Source: Candidatus Acidiferrales bacterium
Lineage (GTDB): Bacteria > Acidobacteriota > Terriglobia > Acidiferrales > UBA7541
Direction: 5' to 3'
NCBI GenBank assembly: GCA_955651735.1
Contig: CATPAM010000439.1
Coordinates: 1 to 5,715 of the forward strand
Length of the DNA stretch: 5,715 nucleotides
The notes below the pieces were generated by a model. The model was given only the letters and a program-made list of their open reading frames with translations, searched no databases and was not told where the DNA came from. Positions within the stretch are counted from its first letter, which is position 1, and each line of letters starts with the position of its first letter. A program made the translations under genes and the position numbers. Below, in pieces: positions 1 to 5,715 of the stretch.

Positions 1-1950
1 CATCAGGGACTCGGCGACAACCTGCGGAGTGGCGCCTTGCACGTGGACAGCGGCTTGCTGCAGGCGGCGAATGCCGAATTCTTCGCCGTAAACATTTTCC
101 GGCTCCACTAAGCCGTCACTATAGCCAACCAGAAGCGAATCGGGCGGCACGAGCACCGCGCCTTCTTCGTAGCAATAATCCTCAACGACGCCGAGAACCA
201 TGCCGCCTTTGTCGAGATGCAGGGCGGAATCCCTGGAAATCAGGAACGAGGGAAGATGACCGGCGTTGGTGTAGCGCAGATTGCGCGTGGCGCTGTCGTA
301 GACGGCAATGAAAAAGGTGGCGAAACGGTCGTCACCGGTGTTGCGCACCAGATGCTTATTGAGGCGAGAGACAAGCTCGGCGGTGCTCATGGTTTCGCTT
401 CCGGCCACCAGAACCTGACTGCGCAGCGCGGCCTGCAGGCTGGCCATCAGGAGCGCGGCGGAGATTCCCTTGCCGGAAATATCGGCGATGGCGATGGCCA
501 GATGCGTGGGGCTGAGCTGAATGAAATCGTAGTAGTCGCCGCTCACGGCGCGCGCAGCTTTGCAGATGGCTTCGATTTCGACGCCGGAGATTTTTGGCAG
601 AGTCCTGGGAAAAAGCTGGTCCTGCACTTCGCGGGCGATGGAAATTTCGTTTTCCAGGCGCTGGCGCTGCTTTTGCTCTTCGATGAGGCCGCTAATGGAG
701 CTGGTCATGAGATTGAACGACTCGCCGAGGACGCCGAGCTGATCGCGGCGCTCGATACGCACGCGATGCGACAAGTCGCCGGCCTGCACATACTGCGTGG
801 CGCGGTAGAGCTCGTCCACGGCTTTGGTGATTTGGCTGGTAAGAACCAAGCCGGTGGTCAGCGCTGCGGCCTCAATCACGAAGAAGGCGATGACGATGAG
901 GACGAAAGCGATGAGGTACGTGTCGCGCAGCTCGCCGAGAGATCGAAACATGCGGCCACTCAACTGTGAGGGTCGGGCGTTGAAGACGGCGAGCACAGGG
1001 CGCACGGGGTCGACCGTGCCATCCGGCCCGACATAAGTGGAATCCAGGCGGGAGACCACGTTGACCGGGGTATCGATCCACAGCATCGCGGGCTGGAGAA
1101 AGCGGTTGCGGGCCACGATGCGACGTGTGTTTTCATACGCTACTCCGTCCGTGGTGGTGTAGAGCACGCCCTGGTGGCCGCGGCCGGAATACCGCTGCAT
1201 TAAATTGAGCTGAATCGCGCCCAGATCCGGCGCAATACTGGCGAGAAATTCCTCCGTCAGCGGCACGCGCAGAGTGACAACGCGAACACCCCTGGGCTCT
1301 GGCATGGCGCGGATGCTGATAATGGAGAGCGTCTTTTCCTGTTGTAGCAATCCGGCGAAAGATTGCCTGCCGGGAGCGACCTTGTCGCGAGGCGGAGGCG
1401 AAGGCGACTTCGCCTCCAAGATTTTGTGTAGCAAACCTGGGTCGTCCGAAAACTCGATCTTTAGGCCTGGAAGCTCGCGGTCGTGCACGGAATGCGATTG
1501 CGCGGCGAGGATGCGCTCCGATTCGGCTTCGCTGACGCTGGGCGGGAGAGTGCGGTGGGCAGCGGCGATGTGCTCGGCAATGTCAGCGAGCATGTCTTTA
1601 CGGCGCTGGACGTCTTCGTAGAGAAGATAGGAGGCGAGCTGCGAATAAAGAATACTGGCGGAGCGAACGGCCAGAAGCGCCAGCAACAGCACGGGAACGA
1701 CAGCGATGAAAAGACCAGCGACGATGAGACGATTGCGCAGGCTCCAGAGCAGGCGGTTCCTTCCCCAGGCGAGTAGCCGATATAGGAGGTATATGGCGGC
1801 GAGGAGGGCGACAAATTTCAGATAATTGGAGATGCTGCCTTCGACCGCGAACAGGTAGGCCAGGCTGCCGGCAGCCGTCAGCAGCAACGCGGCGAGATCG
1901 AGGCGCGAGATGCGGTCCCAGATGATGCGGATATTGGAAGCAGCGGTCAC
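1..1950 (-). CDS. Membrane-bound HAMP-SpoIIE (RsbU-like) PP2C serine phosphatase, 3' end off window
   Basis: A frame open from GTG at 1950 to the left edge gives 650 residues. Three hydrophobic helices lie at about residues 18-36, 43-61 and 73-95. A polar, presumably extracytoplasmic region follows to about 345, then a fourth helix at about 346-372, a HAMP linker to about 420, a short coiled stretch, and a SpoIIE-type PP2C domain from about 434. Four helices place both the N-terminus and the catalytic domain in the cytoplasm. Catalytic signatures are seen: EVQDQLFP at 441, SGDYYD with D472 and D475, ADISGKG with D490, NAGH, and YSDG with D612. Only about the last 30 residues, including the usual final Asp-Asp motif, should be missing. 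The start is GTG because an in-frame TGA lies two codons upstream; AAGGG sits 6 nt before it. Family members dephosphorylate anti-sigma-factor antagonists (SpoIIAA/RsbV type); the substrate and sensed signal here are unknown. No partner kinase or antagonist is in the window. Confidence 0.93.
   Translation of the reverse strand, partial: MTAASNIRIIWDRISRLDLAALLLTAAGSLAYLFAVEGSISNYLKFVALLAAIYLLYRLLAWGRNRLLWSLRNRLIVAGLFIAVVPVLLLALLAVRSASILYSQLASYLLYEDVQRRKDMLADIAEHIAAAHRTLPPSVSEAESERILAAQSHSVHDRELPGLKIEFSDDPGLLHKILEAKSPSPPPRDKVAPGRQSFAGLLQQEKTLSIISIRAMPEPRGVRVVTLRVPLTEEFLASIAPDLGAIQLNLMQRYSGRGHQGVLYTTTDGVAYENTRRIVARNRFLQPAMLWIDTPVNVVSRLDSTYVGPDGTVDPVRPVLAVFNARPSQLSGRMFRSLGELRDTYLIAFVLIVIAFFVIEAAALTTGLVLTSQITKAVDELYRATQYVQAGDLSHRVRIERRDQLGVLGESFNLMTSSISGLIEEQKQRQRLENEISIAREVQDQLFPRTLPKISGVEIEAICKAARAVSGDYYDFIQLSPTHLAIAIADISGKGISAALLMASLQAALRSQVLVAGSETMSTAELVSRLNKHLVRNTGDDRFATFFIAVYDSATRNLRYTNAGHLPSFLISRDSALHLDKGGMVLGVVEDYCYEEGAVLVPPDSLLVGYSDGLVEPENVYGEEFGIRRLQQAAVHVQGATPQVVAESLM
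1394..1417. repeat. 24-bp perfect inverted repeat inside the phosphatase gene
   Basis: Two 10-bp arms, GGAGGCGAAG and CTTCGCCTCC, are perfect reverse complements around a 4-nt loop (GCGA on the plus strand). The site falls inside the phosphatase coding frame in the extracytoplasmic region, encoding a low-complexity Ala/Ser/Pro-rich stretch (EAKSPSPPPR). It keeps the reading frame. It could be a small inserted palindromic element, an mRNA hairpin, or chance in a GC-rich linker. The repeat itself is directly visible; its function is unknown. Confidence 0.8.
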
Positions 1951-1956
1951 ACGTCA

Positions 1957-1961
1957 CCCTT
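1957..1961 (-). promoter_or_regulatory. Ribosome-binding site of the phosphatase gene
   Basis: On the minus strand AAGGG lies 6 nt before the GTG at 1950. With the in-frame TGA at 1954-1956 it fixes the start, since no upstream in-frame start is possible and no other good start occurs before the first membrane helix. Confidence 0.65.
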
Positions 1962-2040
1962 GGACAGAAATACTACTTTACCCTAAGGATGTGCTTTGAG
2001 CCGAGCGGACGTCATTGCGCCGCGACGGCCTGCGGAGAAC

Positions 2041-3678
2041 CTACTTCGCCAGGGCGCCGCGTACGCGGCTGTGATAGCGGCTGTAAGTGAAGTATATGAC
2101 CAGCCCGATGACGAGCCAGATGATCAGGCGCGCCCAATTGATCCAGCCGAGCTTGTACATCATGTAGCCATTAAAAATGATGCCCAGAATAGGCACCGCG
2201 GGCACCCAGGGAGTGCGGAACGGCCGGGGCTGCTGCGGATTGGTGCGGCGCAAGATCATGACCGCGATGCACACCATGATGAAGGCCAGCAGCGTGCCGA
2301 TGTTAACCATCTTTCCGATGTCGTCGATCGGGGTGATGCTGCCGACGATAGCGGCGAGCAAACCAACGAGGATGGTGTTCTTGTAGGGCGTGCGGAACTT
2401 CTTGTGAACGGAGGCAAAGAATTTCTTGGGCAGCAAGCCGTCATTGGCCATCGCATAGAGAACGCGCGTCTGGCCGAGCAACATGACCAACATGACGCTG
2501 GTGAGGCCTGCAAGGGCACCAACGGTGATGATGTGCGAGGCAACATTCAGGCCGCGATCGAGAAAGGCTTCGGCGATGGGCGCTTCGATATTGACGTCTT
2601 GCCAGCGGACCATCCCGGTCAGCACGCCGGCGACGAGGATGTACAGCAAGGTGCAAACCAGCAGCGAAGCCATAATACCGATGGGCAGATCGCGCTGCGG
2701 ATTCTTGCATTCCTGCGCGGTGGTGGAGACGGCGTCAAAGCCGATATAAGCGAAGAAGATGTATGCGGCGCCGGCGCCAATTCCGCCAAAACCCATAGGC
2801 GCGAAGCTGGACCAGTCATGGCCCCAATTGGAGAAGTTCACATAGTGGATGCCGAGCCCGATCACAAAGAGGACCACGGCCACTTTAATTGTCACGATGG
2901 TGGCGTTGAAACGCGCGCTTTCTTTGATGCCGATGACCAGGATGGCGGTAATAACCAGGGCGATTACGAAGGCCGGAAGATTGAAGCCGATCTCGGTGCC
3001 GAAAATGGTCGGCGCGTTGAGCAGCGTGTGCGCCTGTTGCGCCAACTCCGGCGAATGCGCCTTCATGATGGCGTCGACCTTGTCGAGAAAGGCCTGCGTG
3101 CCGGGTTGCAGCGTGGCGTCCGAAGCGCGCGCCATCTGCCGCGCGATGATTTTCGTGGCAGTGTTCAGGCCGGTCCAGTGATCGTAGGCGAGCCACAATG
3201 GCATCTTGATGTGGAAGATGTTGAGCAGCTCGATGAAATGATTGGACCAGCCGGAAGAGACGGTGCTGGCGCCCATGGCGTATTCCAGCGTGAGATCCCA
3301 GCCGATGATCCAGGCAAAGAATTCCCCAAGGGTGGCATACGCGTAGGTATAAGCGCTACCGGCGAGCGGAATCATAGCTGCGAATTCGGCGTAGCAAAGG
3401 CCTGCGAAGGCGCAACCGAGGCCGGACAAAACGAAGGAGAGCATGAGCGCAGGCCCCGCGTAGTGCGCACCGAGCCCGGAAAGCACGAAAATGCCCGCCC
3501 CGATGATGGCGCCCACTCCGAGCGCGGTGAGCTGGCCGGCGCCGAGGGTGCGCTTGAGGCTATGCTCGCCGGCTTCACCGGCCTCCGAGAGCAGCATGCT
3601 CATTGGCTTCTTTACGAAAAGCCAGCTTCTTGGATCGCTGCCTCCGGTTGCATCGAGTTCGTTTGACCTTGTTGCCAT
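2041..3678 (-). CDS. APC-superfamily amino acid permease, CAT/YfnA-like
   Basis: This 545-residue, highly hydrophobic protein has the APC (LeuT-fold) layout of about 12 or more membrane helices. The substrate-binding broken helix TM1 carries GAIIGAGIFVLSG at 56-68. The TM2-TM3 segment has YAEFAAMIPLAGSAYTYAY around 96-114, and TM3 begins near GWDLTLEYAMG at 126. The TM6 block reads FFAYIGFDAVSTTAQECKNP at 308-327. These are typical of the cationic amino acid transporter (CAT) branch that includes YfnA and GkApcT, so proton-coupled amino acid uptake across the inner membrane is likely; the actual substrate cannot be read. The ATG at 3678 is preferred over Met26 because the family's pre-TM1 cytoplasmic segment (here LFVKKPMSMLLSEA, from residue 20) would be lost with the later start. 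GAGG lies 10 nt upstream. Residues about 160-225 form an unusually long polar TM3-TM4 loop, expected in the periplasm. It follows another permease after 47 bp on the same strand. Confidence 0.95.
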   Translation of the reverse strand: MATRSNELDATGGSDPRSWLFVKKPMSMLLSEAGEAGEHSLKRTLGAGQLTALGVGAIIGAGIFVLSGLGAHYAGPALMLSFVLSGLGCAFAGLCYAEFAAMIPLAGSAYTYAYATLGEFFAWIIGWDLTLEYAMGASTVSSGWSNHFIELLNIFHIKMPLWLAYDHWTGLNTATKIIARQMARASDATLQPGTQAFLDKVDAIMKAHSPELAQQAHTLLNAPTIFGTEIGFNLPAFVIALVITAILVIGIKESARFNATIVTIKVAVVLFVIGLGIHYVNFSNWGHDWSSFAPMGFGGIGAGAAYIFFAYIGFDAVSTTAQECKNPQRDLPIGIMASLLVCTLLYILVAGVLTGMVRWQDVNIEAPIAEAFLDRGLNVASHIITVGALAGLTSVMLVMLLGQTRVLYAMANDGLLPKKFFASVHKKFRTPYKNTILVGLLAAIVGSITPIDDIGKMVNIGTLLAFIMVCIAVMILRRTNPQQPRPFRTPWVPAVPILGIIFNGYMMYKLGWINWARLIIWLVIGLVIYFTYSRYHSRVRGALAK

Positions 3679-3688
3679 GAGGGAAGTA

Positions 3689-3692
3689 CCTC
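3689..3692 (-). promoter_or_regulatory. Weak, possibly occluded ribosome-binding site of the CAT-like permease
   Basis: The only purine-rich match upstream of the ATG at 3678 is GAGG, with a rather long 10-nt spacing. CCTC at 3679-3682 on the same strand can pair with it across a 6-nt loop, so this site may be partly masked in the mRNA. The assignment is tentative. Confidence 0.4.
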
Positions 3693-3694
3693 GC

Positions 3695-3713
3695 AGGGCG
3701 CGTCGAGCGCCCT
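3695..3713. repeat. GC-rich hairpin in the spacer between the two permease genes
   Basis: AGGGCGC at 3695-3701 and GCGCCCT at 3707-3713 form a perfect 7-bp stem with a 5-nt loop. In the transcribed (minus) direction it sits 12 nt after the upstream permease's stop codon and 16 nt before the downstream start. No U-tract follows it in that direction, so it does not look like a standard intrinsic terminator. It could be an mRNA processing or stability element, or an attenuating structure. A self-complementary AT decamer (ATAAATTTAT, 3715-3724) adjoins it. Confidence 0.6.
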
Positions 3714-3725
3714 CATAAATTTATC

Positions 3726-5282
3726 TTACGCCACGTGCCGGGCTGCCGCTGAGCGCCGTGACCAAAGCAGATACACGGGAACGCCCAAGAATACGATGAC
3801 CAGACCGGGCCAGGTGGTTTGCGTTTTGTACAGCAGCAATACAAACATAATCGCCACCGCCGCAACTATATAGAGCAGCGGAATGAAAGGGTAGCCGAAA
3901 GCGCGATACGGCCGGTCCGCATGCGGACGCTTGGCGCGCAACACAAAGATCCCCGCGATGGTGAGCACGTAGAAAATCAGAACCGAAAAGACCACGTAAT
4001 CGAGCAGGTCGCTGTACAAGTTGCCGTAACTGACAGCGCCCGTGTCACTGACACGGCGCGTGCGTAACAGAATCAACACACTAATCCAGATGCCTTGGTA
4101 GACCAGCGCGCTGCCCGGCACACCTTTTTTGTTCAGCGTGCCGGTGGAGCGAAAGAACAGGCCATCGCGGGCCATGGCGTAGGAGACGCGCGCACCCGCC
4201 AGGATCAAGCCGTTGTTGCAGCCAAAGGTCGAAATGATGATGGCCACGGCCATAATCGCGGCTCCTGCGGGACCGAAAACCGCCGCGAGCGCGGCGCTGG
4301 CTACGCGATCGTCGGGAGCGTTTTGAATTTGCGCGAGCGGCAGCGTGCAGAGATACGCGAAATTGGCGAGGCAGTATAAGGTGATCACAATGAGCGTGCC
4401 GAAGGCCATGGAGAGCGCCACATCGCGCTTGGGATTTTTCACCTCGGCGGCGGTGAACCCGACGTTGTTCCAGGCGTCAGCAGAAAACAGCGATCCAACC
4501 TGCGCTACGCCGTAGGCTGCGAAGAGCCCAAATGCGCCGGAGGCCACGGTCACCGTAGGAACCAATCCGCGCAGAAAATTGGCTCCGGGTTCAAGAGGCT
4601 GAGCTCCGCGAACGGCCCAGAAGTGGCCGAAGTTATCGGCGATAGCCGCTGCATTGCGGCCAATAAAAACGCAGACAAAGATCAAGCCCAGAAGAGAGAG
4701 CGTCTTGGCGCTGGTGAAAATGTTTTGGATGAGCTTGCCGAGGCGCACACCTTGCATGTTCAGGAAAGTGAGAAACACAATCATCAGTATCCCGACAAGC
4801 TGTTGCACCGACAGGCTTATGGCGTACTTCAAAGAAAGCGCTACCGGCGGGATGATCCAGGCTGTAGGCGAAATGGATGGAAACAGCACGCCAAGGTAAC
4901 GCGCGAAGCCAACAGCCACGGCAGCGATCGTGCCTGTTTGAATTACCAGGAAAAGCGTCCAACCGTAGAGAAATCCCCAGAGGGGGGAGTACGCTTCGCG
5001 CAAGTATATGTATTGTCCGCCGGCATGCGGAAAGAGCGCAGCGAGTTCACCGTAAGAAAGCGCCGCGGACACGGTAAGCAAGCCGGTTAATATCCACGTC
5101 AGCAGCAGGCCGCCCGCGGAGCCGGTCTGACGAGTAATGTCTGCTGCCACGATGAAAATGCCGGAGCCAATCATGGAGCCCACGACGATCATCGTGCCGT
5201 CGAAGAGTCCAATGGCGCGAACAAACCCAGCTTCCTGCTTCGCGACCACTGGCTCGTGGATGGCTTGCGTAGTGTCCGCCAT
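3726..5282 (-). CDS. APC-superfamily amino acid permease (LAT/SteT-like)
   Basis: This 518-residue polytopic protein has about 12 predicted membrane helices. The TM1 signature VGSMIGSGIFIVAA is at 34-47, YGELAALFPHAGGQYIYLREAY is split across about 77-98 (end of TM2 into TM3), and WNNVGFTAAEVKNPKRD at 271-287 is the TM6-TM7 region. A YAMARDGLFF motif at 368-377 precedes the later helices. These mark an APC-family transporter closer to the L-type/SteT-YkfD amino acid exchangers than to the CAT permease encoded next to it; substrate and exchange mode are inferred only. Length is slightly above the usual 440-480, mainly from the N-terminal tail and the loop around 398-415. The ATG at 5282 is supported by TGAGG 9 nt upstream, which overlaps the stop codon of the preceding thiE. 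This makes cotranscription and translational coupling with thiE likely. Confidence 0.95.
   Translation of the reverse strand: MADTTQAIHEPVVAKQEAGFVRAIGLFDGTMIVVGSMIGSGIFIVAADITRQTGSAGGLLLTWILTGLLTVSAALSYGELAALFPHAGGQYIYLREAYSPLWGFLYGWTLFLVIQTGTIAAVAVGFARYLGVLFPSISPTAWIIPPVALSLKYAISLSVQQLVGILMIVFLTFLNMQGVRLGKLIQNIFTSAKTLSLLGLIFVCVFIGRNAAAIADNFGHFWAVRGAQPLEPGANFLRGLVPTVTVASGAFGLFAAYGVAQVGSLFSADAWNNVGFTAAEVKNPKRDVALSMAFGTLIVITLYCLANFAYLCTLPLAQIQNAPDDRVASAALAAVFGPAGAAIMAVAIIISTFGCNNGLILAGARVSYAMARDGLFFRSTGTLNKKGVPGSALVYQGIWISVLILLRTRRVSDTGAVSYGNLYSDLLDYVVFSVLIFYVLTIAGIFVLRAKRPHADRPYRAFGYPFIPLLYIVAAVAIMFVLLLYKTQTTWPGLVIVFLGVPVYLLWSRRSAAARHVA
4040..4056. repeat. 17-bp dyad-symmetric sequence inside the first permease gene
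   Basis: CCGTGTCA and TGACACGG flank a single central C, giving a perfect 8+1+8 palindrome within the frame. It encodes part of a polar loop (TRRVSDTGAV) between late membrane helices. The form resembles an operator half-site pair, but its place deep in a gene makes regulation doubtful. Confidence 0.6.
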
Positions 5283-5291
5283 TCGCTAAAA

Positions 5292-5296
5292 CCTCA
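5292..5296 (-). promoter_or_regulatory. Ribosome-binding site of the first permease, overlapping the thiE stop
   Basis: TGAGG on the minus strand lies 9 nt before the ATG at 5282. Its first three bases are the TGA stop codon of thiE, so a ribosome finishing thiE stands on the site that starts the permease. This is the classical arrangement for translational coupling. Confidence 0.75.
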
Positions 5297-5715
5297 GACG
5301 GGAGCGGCATGATTTGCCGCGCCCAGTGTTTCGAGAAAGCGCTGCGCTCGCTCGCCGGGTTTCGCGGCACGCGACACATCGCGAATCACGGCGACGCTGT
5401 CGGCGCCGGCGGTGATGACCGACGCCGCGCGGTCCAGCGTAATGCCGCCGATCGCGACGATAGGCTTATAGGTGAGCTGGCGGACCTGACGGATCAAATC
5501 CAATCCCACAACGGGATCGGGGGTTGCCTTTGAGGTGGTGGCGAAAATAGGTCCGACCGCGATGTAATCCGCTGAAGTCAAAGCGGCGCGACGAAACTGC
5601 TCCAGATTATGCGTGGAGACGCCAACCCACATTTCTTCTCCCACAACAGCGCGCGCCTGCTCCGGGTCTAAGTCCTCTTGTCCGACGTGAACTCCCTCTG
5701 CTCCGGCCAGGGCAG
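5294..5715 (-). CDS. thiE: Thiamine-phosphate synthase, C-terminal part (5' end off window)
   Basis: The frame is open to the right edge and shows 139 residues before TGA, about two thirds of the usual 210-220 aa. ThiE joins HMP pyrophosphate and the thiazole phosphate to make thiamine phosphate in the cytosol. Family signatures appear in order within the visible part: GVHVGQED (7-14), GVSTHN (31-36), DYIAVGPIFATTSK (49-62, the pyrophosphate-binding T-x-T/S-K segment, with Ser61 in place of the common Thr), IVAIGGIT (85-92) and GADSVAVI (103-110). These line up with the TIM-barrel core of B. subtilis ThiE. A GTG at 5644 could be mistaken for the start, but the conserved GVHVGQED block lies upstream of it in the same frame, so the true start is outside. 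The stop overlaps the ribosome-binding site of the permease that follows 11 bp later. TenI-like paralogues share this fold, but the intact motifs favour ThiE. Confidence 0.92.
   Translation of the reverse strand, partial: ALAGAEGVHVGQEDLDPEQARAVVGEEMWVGVSTHNLEQFRRAALTSADYIAVGPIFATTSKATPDPVVGLDLIRQVRQLTYKPIVAIGGITLDRAASVITAGADSVAVIRDVSRAAKPGERAQRFLETLGAANHAAPV

Noticed and set aside
217..969. A 250-codon plus-strand open frame
   Set aside because: It is antisense to the HAMP and PP2C coding region, whose minus-strand frame shows clear catalytic motifs; the plus-strand product has no family features.
1963..1998. A promoter for the phosphatase in the 90-bp spacer (TAGTAT at 1970-1975 on the minus strand as a -10)
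   Set aside because: The hexamer 17 bp upstream (CAAAGC) is a poor -35 and the implied leader would be only about 13 nt. The evidence is too weak to call.
1951..2040. A terminator after the CAT-like permease
   Set aside because: Only a 4-bp GCCG/CGGC stem is visible and no U-tract follows it, so nothing supports a terminator.
1996..3666. A 556-codon open frame on the plus strand antisense to the CAT-like permease
   Set aside because: Its product is rich in Asp, Gly, His and Glu with no recognisable motif, and it mirrors the permease gene. GC-biased third positions of the real gene suppress stops on the opposite strand, so it is a shadow frame.
3695..3724. An intrinsic terminator between the two permeases
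   Set aside because: The hairpin is followed by GCGAGGTAC on the transcribed strand instead of a U-run. The AT-rich side lies upstream of it, or downstream only on the non-coding orientation.
5294..5644. A complete short thiE starting at GTG 5644
   Set aside because: The conserved ThiE block GVHVGQED lies upstream in the same frame with no stop, so the gene continues past the right edge and is not truncated.

Overview
The window carries four genes, all on the minus strand, packed almost without gaps. Read in the direction of transcription (right to left) they are: the C-terminal part of thiE (thiamine-phosphate synthase; its start lies beyond the right edge), an APC-superfamily amino acid permease of 518 aa, a second APC permease of 545 aa resembling the cationic amino acid transporter (CAT/YfnA/GkApcT) branch, and a membrane-anchored HAMP plus SpoIIE/RsbU-type PP2C phosphatase that runs off the left edge after 650 codons. 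The gaps are 11, 47 and 90 bp. No RNA gene, CRISPR array, insertion sequence or convincing intrinsic terminator is visible. No gene-free stretch exceeds 90 bases.

The DNA is moderately GC-rich with GC-biased third codon positions. Long open frames therefore appear antisense to the real genes (for example 1996-3666 on the plus strand), but they encode nothing recognisable. The protein style (CAT-like permease with a long TM3-TM4 loop, HAMP-SpoIIE phosphatase with a three-helix N-terminal membrane block) suggests a soil-type Gram-negative bacterium, perhaps Acidobacteriota. This is an impression from protein similarity and not a demonstrated placement.

Region by region: 1-1950 is the phosphatase gene, with a notable 24-bp hairpin-forming palindrome at 1394-1417 in a proline-rich linker. 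1951-2040 is a short spacer. 2041-3678 is the CAT-like permease. 3679-3725 is a spacer with a GC-rich hairpin just upstream of the permease start. 3726-5282 is the first permease. 5294-5715 is thiE.

The thiE stop codon lies inside the ribosome-binding site of the next permease, so those two genes are very likely cotranscribed and translationally coupled. The second permease could belong to the same transcript. The phosphatase may or may not, since 90 bp separate it. Functionally the set reads as a thiamine biosynthesis enzyme followed by two amino acid importers or exchangers, next to a signalling phosphatase that would act on an anti-sigma-factor antagonist. I see no clearly new biological system here. 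The most interesting points are the thiE-permease coupling, the unassigned extracytoplasmic sensor region of the phosphatase and the permease's extra periplasmic loop.
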